Assembly: GCF_047495875.1 (NCBI RefSeq)
Contig: NC_092486.1
Span: 496,001-560,000 of the forward strand
From: Pithys albifrons albifrons
Taxonomy: Eukaryota; Chordata; Aves; Passeriformes; Thamnophilidae
DNA: 64,000 nucleotides
Direction: 5' to 3'
In this document: positions 10,726-23,200 of the stretch, piece by piece
How the letters are laid out: each line of letters begins with the position of its first letter
How positions within the stretch are numbered: position 1 is the first letter of the stretch
Notes under the pieces: model-generated
The model's database searches: none
Told to the model about the DNA's origin: nothing
The model's input: only the letters and a program-made list of their open reading frames with translations
Position numbers and translations under genes: made by a program

Positions 10726-10935
10726 GGATGGATCCCACCCAGCCCGCACGCCCCGCGGAGCAGGGACAGGTCGGGATGCCCGACCGGGAAGCGCCGGGGC
10801 CGGAGGGGACAACCTGGACTGAGTCGTTTTTACTCCTGATCTCGAGCTGTTTGTACCCGACCTCGTTAGGGCAGTGACTTAATTGCATATCACACGTTCT
10901 CTATATTTTATATACACACACACATAAAAAAGGGA
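10726..10935 (+). other. ARID5A: ARID5A 3' UTR (short, end uncertain)
   Basis: Sequence after the TAG at 10723-10725 becomes AT-rich near 10880-10930 (TTGCATATC, TATATTTTATATACACAC, CACATAAAAAAG). There is no canonical AATAAA. CATAAA near 10924 is the closest poly(A)-signal-like word, so the 3' end is a guess. Confidence 0.4.
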
Positions 10936-13204
10936 GCAAAACGAGTGCTGGAGGTTTGTGTTTTGCCGTGGCTGAGCTGGTGATGGTTATTCCCATCCCT
11001 CCATGCCTGAAACTCTGGGGGCCCCATGTGATTTGGGGGTTTAATTGTTGCCTCCATCCAGGGCTCCAGAGGGTCTTTCAGGGTTTGGGTGTCTGATTTT
11101 GGGGGCTCCCCAGGCACCACCAACCCCCTGTGATTGGGGGGTTTAACTCTTGCCTCCATCCAGGGCTCCAGAGGGTTTTCAGGGCCTGGGTGTCTGCTGG
11201 GAAACGCTCTGGCCCTGGCCAAGGCAGGGCCTGGAATGAACCTGCCCGGATGATCCCAGCCTGGCAGTGTTTGGGCTGTCCTGGGTTTTTGGGATTAGGG
11301 CAGGCTCTGGCGGGATCCCTGCACTCCCCATGGAGACCCAGCACTGAGACCTGCCCCAAAAGGAGATGTTTTTTCACAGCAGTTTGGGGGAATCACAGCC
11401 ACGTGTCCAAGTCGGAACCAGCCTGGCTTTTTCCAGCCTTTTCTCCAGGTGCTTTTTGCCTCCAGGTGCCTTTTGGTTCCAGGAGCTCCAGCTGAGCTGC
11501 TGCAGATGATCCAAAGGCTTTGTTGGAGCTACAGGACTCTCATCAGCTGCTGCCCCTGCCCAGGGACAGTGGGAAGGGCACGGGGACGGTGGCACCTCCC
11601 TGTCCCCACAGATTGTTCTGGCTCCTGGAGCAGGAAATCAGCTTGGAAGGACCACACTGCTGTATCCATGGAAAGGCCAAGTTTTGGGATGGAAACTGGG
11701 AAATAATTGGTCCCAGGCAGCTCTGATCACTCCATGATGCTGGAGGCTCCTTGGGGAAGCACCACGGCCTTGAGCCCTCCTGGATCCTCCACGGAATGTT
11801 TTACACACCCCAGTTGGGAGCCAGGATGTGGCCATGGGGCCTGAGCTGTCCCACCAGGAGCTTCTGCCACACCTCTGAGCGAGGCCACTGGAGACACCAC
11901 ATCCCTAAGGATGTCTCAGCCTTGGAAACTGTGGCTTCAAGCCTGGAAGAGTTGAAGTGCTTGAACTGCAGCAGAATGGCAGTGAACCCTCCCTGTGAGC
12001 AGCCACCTGGTCCGTGGGGATGCTGGAGCAGATCCAAGCTCATCCCAGATGATTTTCACCATCAGCTCAGAGAGAAGGTTCCATGGTTGGTGGAATCCTA
12101 TCAGCAAACTTGGGCTCAAGGTGATCCCGCACCCACAACCTTCCCTGTGGGAAATTTTGCCTGGGCTGAACCCACATTGCTGGCAGAGTAAAATCCTACC
12201 ATTTTTCCCACCAAAGGCCAGGGAAAAGGGAAGGGAAGGCCAGATCCAGCAGGGTTTGGGGTGATGGCAAAGCTCAGCATCCTCCAAAATGCTGCTTCTT
12301 GTCATCTGGTGTGTGAGAGGCTGCAGAGGAGGGACAGTCCCTGGGAAGGATGAGGAGAGCAGAGACTTGGGCACATTCCTGCCCTCAGAGGGGCTGTCCA
12401 GGGCTCTGTGGGTCTCCAGCTGATGGGAATTGTGCTCCCCAAAGGCATCTCAGCCACCAAATGTTGCTTCATGGGAAGCAAAAGTCAAGGGCTTGGGATG
12501 CAGCAGAGCCACAGCCTGGGATGGGCACACAGGGAGTGTTGGGATTATCCCAGGGATCCACAGCAGTCCCAGCACAGCTCCAGGCTCACAGTGCCTGAGG
12601 GAAATGCAGCTGTAAAGGCTGTCAGGGCTCAGGGCAGAGCAAAGCTGAGCCTTTAGCAGGAACAACATTCCCAAGAGCAGGAGGAATCAGCTGAGTGTTG
12701 CACCCAGAGAAGGGAGGCCACAGGGAGGAGGACTGAGGGCAGAGCCCACGGGGGCAGCTCCAATCCCTGCTCCCTGGGCCCAGGGACAGGACCCTGGAAA
12801 GCTGGAGCTGTGCCAGGAGAGGTGTAGGTTGGATGTCAGGGAAAGGTTCTGTCCCCAGAGGGTGGTGGGCACTGCCCAGGGTTTGGGCATAGCCCCGAGG
12901 CTGCCAGAGCTCCAGGAGGGTTTGGATGATCCTCTGGGGCACAGGGTGGGATTTTGGGGTGTCTGTGCAGGGCCAGGAGCTGGATGGAGGATCCCTGTGG
13001 GTCCCTCCCCTCTCATCATTCCCTGATTCTGAGGGAGGTACAGGCAGGACCTGCCCACCTGCTCCAGCACCCATAGTGTGGAGCCTTCCCTGGATCCCCC
13101 TGCTTTATTCAGCCATTCCTCCACAGCTCCACAAATCCCTCACCAACAGCTCCTCCTCTGCTGCCTCTGCAGGGGCTGTGGACACAAACTCAGCACAGAT
13201 TAAT
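10936..13204. other. Intergenic region between convergent ARID5A and KANSL3
   Basis: No coding exon is supported. About 11030-11195 is a tandem duplication of a roughly 100-bp unit (GGGGTTTAA-TT/CT, TTGCCTCCATCCAGGGCTCC, AGAGGGT). About 12420-12590 resembles 13728-13850 (GAATTGTGCTCCC, then GAGCCACAGCCTGGGATGGG), so it belongs to a dispersed repeat family. The rest looks unique. Confidence 0.5.
12760..13040 (+). mobile_element. CR1-type LINE 3' end fragment
   Basis: Typical CR1 tail on the plus strand: GGTTGGATGTCAGGGAAAGG, then AGGGTGGTGGGCACTG, TCCAGGAGGGTTTGGATGAT and CCTGTGGGTCCCTCC near the end. Truncated 5', with no open reverse transcriptase frame. Confidence 0.75.
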
Positions 13205-13209
13205 CATAA

Positions 13210-13693
13210 ATAAAAAAACTCAAGGAAATTTTTATTAAAGAACAAACAAACCCAGAAAACATCTGCCCTGTGCCCAGGGGGCTGCTCTTCCCCACCCCTC
13301 AGCCCTCCTGAGGGTCCCCATGGCTGGAGGCAATGTTGGAGGAGCTGCCCAGGGGCACCACATGCCCGTGGCCGGAGCCCCCCTGGGGTGGGGGGCACTG
13401 CTGTTGCTGCCCAGCATGGAGGGGACCCTCCCCAGGGGCTCCAGGAGGAGTTCCTGCCAGGCTGGCCCTTACCCCCAGGGGTCCCTGGGGTCAGGAGGAG
13501 TGTCCTGGAGGGGCTTTGCGGGGCTGGTCCCACCTTGGGGGGCACCAGGCTGGCACAGGGGAGGGCAGCAGTGGAGAAGGAGGAGCAGGAGGAAGGCTGG
13601 ATGCCCGGCCATGTGAGGGGCACGGTGGGAGCCTCACCCATCCCAGACTGGCTGACACCACGAGCAGGGTCCTGGTGGGGCTGGTGGTGGTCA
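13210..13693 (-). other. KANSL3: Candidate KANSL3 terminal exon / 3' UTR with poly(A) signal
   Basis: On the minus strand an acceptor (TTACTCCACAG) ends just before 13693, and a canonical AATAAA lies at 13231-13236, about 20 bp before the presumed cleavage site. The upstream KANSL3 exon (20201-20319) ends in phase 0, and the first triplet here would be TGA. The protein would then end right at the splice junction. This is the best candidate 3' end, but an intermediate short coding exon cannot be excluded. Confidence 0.45.
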
Positions 13694-14149
13694 CTGTGGA
13701 GTAAGGCAGCAGGTCAGAGGGGGGTGGGAAATGTGCTCCCTAAAAGCACCCCAAGGGCTTGAGGAGCAGCTGAGCCACAGCCTGGGATGGGGACAGGGAG
13801 TGTCAGGACTATCGCAATGCTCTGCCCTGCAGCACCTCCAGACTGAACAGAAGGACCTGCCCTGGGCCACTCTCCAGGGTGAGATCCCAGAACAAAGCCC
13901 AGCACTGGCACAGCCCAGCAGGGAAACCACAATAGCCAAAACTGGCAGAGCTCCACTGCCAGACCACTTGGAACCACCCAGGGGAACCTCTCCCTGCTCC
14001 TCCCTGCTCAGATCCCCAAGGAAACCTCTCCCTGCTCAGACCCCCGCAGGGCAGCCCCTCTTCCTTCAGTGTCTGATCTCCTCCCAAAGTCCCCTCTTTT
14101 GGGACAGGAAGTCCTCTTTCCTCCCCAGCCAACCCTCCTGGCCCAATTC

Positions 14150-14820
14150 ACGTGCCCAGCTGTCCCAACACTCCTTAGAGGTTCCCTGGAACTGTCCAAG
14201 GCCAGGCTGGATGGGGCTTGGAGCACCCTGGGACAGTGGGAGGTCCCTCCATCCCAACCCATTCCAGGGCTCCTGCCCATCCCTGGCAGCTCCAGCTCCG
14301 TCCCACCAGCAGCTCTGGGGGTCTCAGCCCCTTCTCAGCTCCAGCCCAGAGGCAGCTGAAAGACTTGGGGTTCAACTGGCACTGGGATGGATTTCAACTG
14401 GCAGGGAGTGGGGTGAGGTGGGATATTGGGAAGGGATTGTTGGCTGGGAGGGTGGGGAGGGGCTGGGCTGGGATTCCCAGAGAGACCTGAGAGCCCCTTC
14501 CAGGGCCTAAAGGGGCTCCAAGAGCTGGAGAGGAACTTGGGACAAGGGATGGAGGGACAGGACACAGGGAATGGCTTCCCACTGCCAGAGGGCAGGGATA
14601 GGTGGGATACTGGGAAAGGATTGTTGGCTGTGAGGGTGGGGAGGGGCTGGGCTGGGATTCCCAGAGAAGCTGTGGCTGCCCCAGCCCTGGGAGTGTCCAA
14701 GGACAGGCTGGAGCCCCCTGGGACAGTGGGAGGTGTCCCTGCCCAGGGCAGGTGGTGGAATGAGATTATCTTTAAGGTCCTTCCCAACCAAACCATTCCA
14801 CAATCCTCTGCAGTTCCTGA
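14150..14820 (+). mobile_element. CR1-type LINE 3' fragments, tandem or nested
   Basis: Two to three overlapping CR1 tails on plus: TCCAAGGCCAGGCTGGATGG at 14196, GGTGGGATATTGGGAAGGG at 14418, and a fuller copy from about 14500 ending in TTTAAGGTCCTTCCCAACC near 14771. They lie in the probable last intron of KANSL3, antisense to it. Confidence 0.75.
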
Positions 14821-15379
14821 GTGAAACATGGAGTGACTGACCACTGACTGTTCTTGCCAGGCTGGGACCACCAACCCACCACCCTGGGTGGTCCAGGAGG
14901 GCAGGAACAGGCGACTCCAGCCACCCCCACACAGTATGGGGAACAGCACAGACACACAAGGACACTTTGACATCAGCAACAACCTCTCCATGGCACAGCC
15001 TGGAATTCTCTCTGCACCACCACTGCCCTGCTGCTCCAGCAGCTCTTCCACTGCCCCCTCCCACTGGACACAGAGCCAGACTGAACCCCAAGGGAAGGCA
15101 GGCCAACTTCTCCACAGACCCAACTTCATCCACAAATAACCAAAGGAATGGGAAGAAACACACAGAGAAGACAAACCCGGAGTCCTGGGGCCTCAGCAGA
15201 GGGAGGGTCCTCAGTGCCCCCCAGGGTGTGCTGTGGGCCCAGAACACAGACAGCACTTAACCCCCTCTCTGGCCTCAGGTTAAACACCCTCTTCTCCATC
15301 ACCTGCTCAGAACCAGCTGCAGTGAGACAGAACTCCTGGGGGCATCAGGAGGAGCATTCCCAGCAGGTCAGGGGGTGCT

Positions 15380-15860
15380 CCTGCCCCTCTGCTCAGCCCT
15401 GGGAGCCACATCTGCAGTGCTGGGTCCAGCTCTGGTTTCCAGGACAGCAGGGACAGGGAGCTCCTGGAGCTCCAGGGATGGGGATGGCTCTGAAGCTTCT
15501 CTGCTGTGAGGAAAGGCTGAGGGAGCTGGGGCTGTTCAGCCTGAGAGGAGACACTGAGAGGGGACCCCATCCATGTGGGTTAATATCCAAAGGGGTGTCA
15601 GAGGCTGGCCCAGCCTCTGCTCGGGGTGCCCAGCACTGGGACAGGAGGAACAGGCAGGAACTGCTGCCCAGGAAGTTCCACTAGGACATGAGGAAGAATT
15701 TCTTTACTGTGTGGATGGCCCTGCCCTGGAACAGAGACCAGGGAGGGTGTGGAGCCTCCACTGGGGTGTCCCAGGATCTCCTGGACACAATGCCATGTGC
15801 TCTGGGATGGCCCTGCTGGAGCAGTAAGGTGGGAGCAGTGACCCACTGCCCCATCCTGTG
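15380..15860 (+). mobile_element. CR1-type LINE fragment, mid-3' region
   Basis: It contains the CR1 block GAGCTGGGGCTGTTCAGCCT (15529), GAGAGGGGACCCCATC, ACATGAGGAAGAATTTCTTT (15686) and CACTGGGGTGTCCCAGGATC. Plus orientation, reading frame decayed. Confidence 0.75.
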
Positions 15861-16013
15861 ATTCCTGTGGGGAACAGAACCGTGGGGGAACCTCCCTTCA
15901 AGTGGGCAACAAAAAAACAGACTTCAAAACCAAGTGCTGGGCTTAAACCAAGCAGGTCTGCAGAGTCCAGACCCCCCCACCTGAGCAGGGCCTGGCCCCC
16001 AGACCAGCCCGGG

Positions 16014-16300
16014 CTCACCTGGGATCCAGCCTGGGCTCCCCTGGGATCCAGCCTGGGCTCCCCTGGGATCCAGCCCGGGCTCCCCTGGGATCCAGCCCGG
16101 GCTCCCCTGGGATCCAGCCCGGGCTCCCCTGGGATCCAGCCCGGGCTCCCCTGGGATCCAGCCCGGGCTCCCCTGGGATCCAGCCCGGGCTCCCCTGGGA
16201 TCCAGCCCGGGCTCCCCTGGGATCCAGCCCGGGCTCCCCTGGGATCCAGCCCGGGCTCCCCTGGGATCCAGCCCGGGCTCCCCTGGGATCCAGCAGAGGC
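16014..16300. repeat. 21-22 bp minisatellite (CCCGGGCTCCCCTGGGATCCAG)
   Basis: About 13 near-perfect head-to-tail copies in the probable last KANSL3 intron. Copies 1-2 carry CCTGGGC in place of CCCGGGC, and the last two carry AGAGG variants. The inner copies are almost identical, which suggests recent expansion. Confidence 0.95.
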
Positions 16301-16439
16301 TCCACTGGAATCCAGCAGAGGAGCAGCCTCCCAGAGCAGCAGGCACTGCCAGCTGGGGTGGCCACATTCCCAACAGCACCAGCTGGAGCCGGGAATGGGG
16401 AGGTGTGGAGAGCTGCTGGAATGTCCTTGGAGGGGCTGT

Positions 16440-16660
16440 TGAACCTCATGTCCTCCCCCTGGATCCAGGGATCCAGCTCAGATCAGACACTGGCTTAGGA
16501 CAGAGCCCAAAGGAACACCTGCAGGGAATTCCCCCCTTTTGCTCCCTCCAGGATCTGGGATGAGGGGTCTGAGACCGCTGTGCCCACAGCAAAGCCCCCT
16601 CTGCCCTGGCACCTCATGCCCCTTCCAGCACCCCCAGGAATGGAGGGAAAATCCAGAGGG
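16440..16660. repeat. Dispersed repeat, copy 1 (pairs with 19190-19400)
   Basis: It shares an ordered set of words with 19190-19400: GATCCAGCTC/GATCCAACTC, GACACTGGCT, CACCTGCAGGGAAT, CCAGGATCTGGGA, then CAAAGCCCC and CCTGGCAC. The element type is not recognised. Confidence 0.55.
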
Positions 16661-18640
16661 ATTGGTGTTTGAGAGCATGGTGGTGACTCCGGGGCACCCA
16701 CAGAGGTGGTGGCTGGGCTGAGATGGACACACTCATTGCCTTTTTCCAGAGAGGAATGGGGTGGCTCTGTCCATCTGTCCATCCATCCACCTGTGCCTGT
16801 CAGGGACATCACCCAGCTCTGCTCCTCCCTGTAGGAAAGCAACAACCAGGAGCTCAGGAATGATTCCCAGATGGCACAGATCCAACAGTGGCACTGGTGA
16901 CACCAGTACAAACTGGAACAGCCACCCATCCTCCCCCCCAGCAGCTCTGCCCTCTGGCTGGACAAAGATACACAAGCACAGCACCAGTGGCCACCAGATG
17001 TCCAGTACTGGGACAACTGGGGAGCTGGGATCTGTATCCCAAGGTGGAGAGCTCCCAGTACCTGGGAATTCCTCCCCTCAGGGGTTCTCCCCACGCCTCT
17101 GGGTCAGTTCCTCTTACTTGCCCTGTGCTCTCCTGGGGCCCTCCCAGCCCTGTGCTTACAGAATTCACACCCCAAGGCAGCTTTGCCGGCAGATATCCAC
17201 CTTTTTGGGTGGATTCCTCTGATCCAACCTGCCTGATTTCCTCCTCCACCACCACCCAGCACAGCTCCAGCTCAGGTCTGAGCATCACACCTGGGTTTTC
17301 CTGCCTTGTACCACAATTCAGTGGTGCTGCCTTGGCTGTAGCCAATATTCCTGGTGCTGGGAGCTGAAAGGGTGAGCCCTCAGGATGGGAAAGGTGTTCC
17401 TGCCTGTTCCCAAGGGCTGGAGTCACCTCTCCTTGTGCCCTCTGAGGGACAGCCACAACTCCACCCAGATCTGCAGCTCCAGGTCCTGCTGAGCAGGAGG
17501 CACAGGTGTGATCCAGCACCCCCTCAGTCCCCAGAGCTGCTCCCAGGATGCCACCACAGTGCCAGGGGAACCCACACAGCCCTCAGAGCCATTCCTGGAA
17601 AAGAGGAGCTGAAGTTTTAACTTGTATTTTCAGGGTAAAGCCACAGAAACACTCAATCTGCTTTCACAGGAAGCATTTGCACCAACCCCCCTGGGAGACT
17701 CCTCCATCTCCCACCTCCTCCTGATGCCCAAGGGGTAAGGAATGAGAAGTTTCCCCTCAAAGTGCAGCCCAGCAGCTCCAGGCACAGCCTGGTTTAAATC
17801 CAAGTGTGGGCTTGCTGCTTCCTGCACAGGCCCAGCTGGAATTTCAGAGGGAACAACCAACACCAGCTCTGGCTACTGCTGAAAACACAAGAGTTTAAGC
17901 CCTCAGCATTATCACCAAAGGCTTTTGTAAATCCAATCTGTTCCAGGAAGCCCTGGATTACGTAATGCTCTGTGCCAGAGGGACAGGGAGCTGATGTCAG
18001 GGCTATAATTAGCTCCAAAAACACACAGCTCACCCCATTTCCTGTAAAAGGCAGCTTTCAGTTTGCTTTTGAAGCAGCTCTCAGCACCAGCCACACAATT
18101 AAGCCCTGCCTTGAACACACAAGCTCAGCATTGTGGGGAAAAGTCACAGCTCAGGATCAAATACCCAGGCCCAAGTGACACCACCTAAAAAATTAACCTG
18201 TTCCTAAACCCTGGCCCTGGAGCCCCCCTGTGCCAAGTCCCACCACCCTCCTGGGCCCTGGGGGGGTCTCAGGGCACAGCAGCTCTGGGGATTCAGGGAA
18301 GAGCACAAAAGCTGTTTCCCACATGGATGAGGAGCTTCAGACCCACCCCAGGGGCTCAGGGGGCTGTGAGGGGCACCAGCTCAGGGTCCTGTGCCAAGGC
18401 TGAGCTCAGGGGCTGAAGGAAACCAGAGGAAGGGAGGAAGGATGTGGATGTTCCCAAAGCTGAGCCTACCCAGGAATTTCATGGGAACTCCCAGCAATGA
18501 TGGATGCAGTGTCAGCTCTAAGAGGATCCCTGGCTGCTGCTCTCAGTGCTCCACCAGTTTCCAGCCAAAGGCCTCACCTGGAGGAGGATAAAGCTTCCCT
18601 AAATATATCCCAGCACACACTCCATGATCCTGCCCTGCAA
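16660..18640. other. KANSL3 last-intron sequence, no recognised element
   Basis: This stretch shows no coding exon on either strand that fits KANSL3 in phase, and no clear repeat family. Its composition is moderate, unlike the GC-rich arrays elsewhere. Confidence 0.35.
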
Positions 18641-18765
18641 CAGGGAGCAAAGCCACAGAGCTCCATGGACCTGTAGTGGGAGATGTCCCTGCCCTTGGCA
18701 GGGCTGGGAATGACACACCTTTAAGGTCTCTCCCCAACCCAAACCATTCTGGCATTCCATGAGGA
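18640..18765 (+). mobile_element. CR1-type LINE 3' terminal fragment
   Basis: A short CR1 tail: GTGGGAGATGTCCCTGCCC, then TTTAAGGTCTCTCCCCAACC and AACCATTCTGGCATTCCATG. Confidence 0.7.
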
Positions 18766-19189
18766 TACAAAAGGAAGATGGCTCTGCCTCTCCTACAGCA
18801 GCTCACCCAGGATCTGAATTTGTGTGAGGAAAAGTAGAAAAATCATGTGCAAGAGGGAAAAAAGTCCATAATAAAGCAAAACTGCCAAGTTGGAGTGATT
18901 CTGGAACCCTCAGCTTTCCTTAATCCTTGCTGGGAACCGGAGCTGGATCCCCACAGGATGCTGAACTACTTTCTCCCTGCAAATCCTGCCTCAAACCACC
19001 CCAGTTAACCCCTTGGTACATTGTCAGCAGCCCTTTCCCTGCAGTGCCTCCTGCAGTTCCCTGAGGCACATTCCAGGTTTCTCCCCCATGTCCATGCCCA
19101 GGAAAGCAGCCAGAGGAGGAGATGCTGGTGTCGTCCAGCTGGACCAGGGGGCACCCACCTGAGCCTTGCTGGAGGCACATCCCACCCAC

Positions 19190-19400
19190 CCCTGTGCAGG
19201 GATCCAACTCCAAACTGACACTGGCTGAGGATGCAGCCCAAGGGACACCTGCAGGGAATCCCCCTTTGGCACCCCCAGGATCTGGGAGTGAGAGGTCCCA
19301 GCTGCAGCACCAACACCACCATGCTCACAACAAAAGCCCCTCTCAGACCTGGCACTTGGTGCTTTTTCTCAGCCACACCAGGACTTCCTGGAAGCAGGAA
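19190..19400. repeat. Dispersed repeat, copy 2 (pairs with 16440-16660)
   Basis: See the paired copy for the shared words. The two lie 2.7 kb apart in the same KANSL3 intron and same orientation, so this may be an old local duplication or two insertions of one unnamed element. Confidence 0.5.
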
Positions 19401-19799
19401 TGCAGCCAGGGTTCTTGAGACTGGAATGGGCCAAGAATCCAAAGAGTAAGAGCATTTCCTGCTGTCAGTGATCCTCCTGCAAAGGGAGGTCTCAGCACTC
19501 CAAAACTGGCTTCCACAGCACAGCAGTGAGGGAGCAGCAACTGGGGAGCTGCAGAAGGGAAAGGTGCAGCATTCCCAACACCCACAGGGCCCAGGGCATT
19601 GGATACAAGCAGCATTTCCAAGGGGAATACAGCTCCAGGCCTCCAGACAGCATAGCCACTGGAAGACAGGCAGGACACACTCTACAAGGAGCTTCCCTCC
19701 TGTCCCCACAACCTGTTTCTGCCAGGAAAACCTGGGGATTTGGTACCAATTCCCATGGTGATGCCAGCTCTCCAAGCCTACCTGGAGAGCCCCTTGGTG

Positions 19800-20040
19800 C
19801 AGCACCAGTGTGGGCAGGGTTAGGCGGGATACTGGGGAGGGATTCTGCCCTGGGAAGGTGGGGAGGGTCTGGGATGGAATTCCCAGAGAAGCTGTGGCTG
19901 TCCCATCCCTGGGAGTGTCCAAGGCCAGGCTGGAGTGACCTGGGCTAGTGGAAGGTGTTCCTGCCCAGGGCAGGGGATGGAATGGGATGGGCTTTGAGGT
20001 CCTTCCAACCCAAACCAGTCCATGACTCTGTGATGTGATG
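19800..20040 (+). mobile_element. CR1-type LINE 3' end fragment
   Basis: Clear CR1 tail: GGCGGGATACTGGGGAGGG, GTGTCCAAGGCCAGGCTGGA (19916), GGTCCTTCCAACCCAAACC (19999) and CATGACTCTGTGAT at the 3' end. It lies about 160 bp downstream of KANSL3 coding exon 19. Confidence 0.85.
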
Positions 20041-20200
20041 CACAACCAACCCTGACACAGACAGATCAGCACGTGGTCCTTCCCAGGACCAGGAACAGCC
20101 TCCCCACCCTGGCCACGCCTGCCCTCGGGCTGTGAGGGGCACACACAGCTCAGGTGGGCAGAGATGGGCAGGTTCTGTGGGGAAAGGTGTCCCAGCTTAC

Positions 20201-23200
20201 CTGTGGGCCCTGTGTGTGCATGGGCTGCTCCTCCAGCTGTGGCTGTGCCGTGCCCAGGGCGCCCGCACGGCCCGGCTGCCCCCGCAGTGTCACCGTGATG
20301 GTCGTGGGTGCCTTCAGGCCTGCAGGACACAGGGGAGGTGCCCCTGAGCCACAGGGACTGGGGGGGCATGGGGGCATCCAGGGGGGGCAGCCGGGGGGGA
20401 GGCAGCTACGGGGGGCAGCCAGGGGAGCAGCAGAGCCACTGCAGAGGTGGCACAGAGATCGTCAGCACCCATGGCTGTCCGTGAGGGAAAAGGGTTGGGA
20501 ATGTTGGTTGTGGGTGCTCCAGGCACCTCCACCACCTTCCTGCTCCCCTTCTCCCTCACTCCCAGGGTGCTCCAGGCACTCCACCACCTCCCTGTCAACC
20601 TTGTCCCCCCTTCTTGGGGTCACAGGATGTACCAGGCACCTGGATCACCTCCCTGACCTGCTTCTCCCTTGCTCTTGGGGTGCTCCAGGCACCTCCATCC
20701 CCTTCCTGCCCATCTTATCCCTCATCCTCAGGGTCACAGGATTCTCCAGACACCTTCATCACCTTTCTGCCCTCCTTGTCCCTCGCTCCTGGGGCGCTAC
20801 AGGTACCTCCATCCCACTCCTGCCCCTCCTCTCCTCACCCTCAGGGTGCTCCAGGCACCTTGATCACCTCCCTGTCCTCCTTCTCCCTCCCTCCTTATTG
20901 GGGTCACAGGATGCTCCGGGCACCTGGATCCCCTCCACGCCCACCCTCCTCTCTCACTCTCAGGGTCACAGGATGCTCCAGGCACCTGGATCCCCTCCAT
21001 GCCCCTCTCCTCTCTCACTCTCAGGGTCACAGGATGCTCCAGGCACCTGGATTCCCTCCATCCCCCTCTCCTCTCTCACTCTCAGGGTCACAGGATGCTC
21101 CAGGCATGTGGATTCCCTCCATCCCCCTCTCCTCTCTCACTCTCAGGGTCAGAGGATGCTCTAGGCATGTGGATTCCCTCCATCCCCCTCTCCTCTCTCA
21201 CTCTCAGGGTCACAGGATGCTCCAGGCACCTCGATCCCCTCCATGCCCCCCTCCTCTCTCACTCTCTGGGTCACAGGATGCTCCGGGAACGTGGATCCCC
21301 TCCATCCCCCTCTCCTCTCTCACTCTCAGGGTCATAGGATGCTCCAGGCACCTCGATCCCCTCCATGCCCCCCTCCTCTCTCACTCTCAGGGTCACAGGA
21401 TGCTCCAGCCATGTGGATCACCCTCCATGTCCCCCTCCCTCCCTCCCAGCACCTGTATCACCTCCCTTCCTCCTCCCTCCCCCCCAGGGCACTCCATGCA
21501 CCCCGTGCCCCTCACCTGCTGCCTGGTTGGAGATCTGTGCCAGCCCTGGCAGGCTGCTGGCCAGCTTGGCCAGCCCCCCGTTGGCCAGCAGCTGGTGGAT
21601 GGCGGTGGGCTTGGCGCCGGTGCCCAGTGCCACGGGGATGGTGCGCACCACGGTGCCCGTGTCTGCCGGGAGGGCCCCCAGGCCCTGCAGCGTCTTCCCT
21701 GCCGAGCTCTGCGGGGACAAGAGGCAGCCCTGAGCCCCTGGGCACAGCCTGAGGGGTGGCACAGCCCTCCTGCCCCCATGGCAGCCAGGGCTGTTCACAG
21801 GGCACGGCTTTTCTGGTCCAAATTCCAGTCAACTTGTCCCTTCCAGTTTGCACATCTTATTTCAACCAGAAAACATAACTGGGACAAACCGGCCCCACTT
21901 CCAATGCAGTCACTTGAGAGGTCACAGGTGTGACCTCAGACTGAGGGGTCACAGGTGTGTTTTCCCAGAATATCCAGGAGAGTGATCCCTGATTCCTTTA
22001 AATCCACTCTCCAATCCAGTATTTTCTAGGAGGCTTCCTGGAAACACCTTCCCACAGTGCTGTTCCCCGGACCTCACGTCACCTAAGGCAGCACTGAGCC
22101 CCCACTCCTCATCTCTGCTGGTCCTGGGCAAACAGGGCCTTCTCCAGGTTCCTGCAGCCCCACCCCATTCCCGGTGGGATGCCCAGTGGGTACCTGCACG
22201 GCTGGCCCAGCAGCAGCCACGCTGGCAGGCAGGGAGGAGGCCTTGGTGCAGATGTCCTGCAGGCTGAAGCTCAGCCCTTGGAGCAGGCTGCTGGCAGATG
22301 CTGCTCCTGGGAAAACAAAACAATGGGAAAAGAATAAAATGAGGTTTGTGGAATTCCCCACCATGACATTCCAGGGGTGTCCCATGGCTGTACCCCGAGG
22401 CTGGTGGGGATCCACACATAGACACACATTTCACAGGATCACAGAAGATCCTGAGCTGGATGACCCACAAGGATCATGGATCCAGTTCCTGGCCCTGCAC
22501 AGACCCCCCCAAAATCCCACCCTGTGCACCAGAGGATCATCCAGACCCTCCTGGAGCTCTGGCAGCCTTGGGGCTGTGCCTAAACCCTGTTCAGTGCCCG
22601 CCACCCTCAAGGAAAGGACCTTTTCCTGATATCCCACCTGAATCCCCCTGGCACAGCTTCATCCCACTGCTGCTGCAGCTCCAAAGGTCTCCTGTGAAAC
22701 CCAGGAGGCTGGAGCATGTCGAGTTTAGTGTCTCAAGGTACACACAAATGACACCACCAACAGGTCACCTGCTGCAGCTCCCACAGCAAATCCCAACAAA
22801 TCCTGCCCCAGCTGGACCCAAAGCACGCAGGGGGTGCAGGGAAGAGGCTCCACTGGGGGATGCTGAGCCTGGTTTACCTTTTACCTTCCCAGGGCAGACA
22901 TGGGGAGGTGGGTACCTTGGAGGGCGCTGGCTGGCTGGGCCTGCAAGCCATGGGTGCTGCTGGCCACCAGCCTGCTCTGCAGGGCATGGAATGCACTGGG
23001 AGTGGTGCTGCTGGGAATGCTGGCTGGAGAGGAGCTCAGAGAGGCCTCTACTGCTGAACTCAGCCTGCAAGAGAGGGGAGAGGCTCCAGTGAGTGACCAA
23101 CTGCACAGGGCACGGCTGGCACCAGCCCCAGCAACCAGCAGGGCTCCTGCAGGAGGGGAGCAGAGATGCAGGAACACAAAGCCAGAGGATGATGGAACTG

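Noticed and set aside
15380..15860. Open frames over CR1 sequences (also near 19800 and 38600) as candidate genes
   Set aside because: They match the CR1 3' region, which is untranslated or C-terminal and interrupted here. No intact reverse transcriptase is present.
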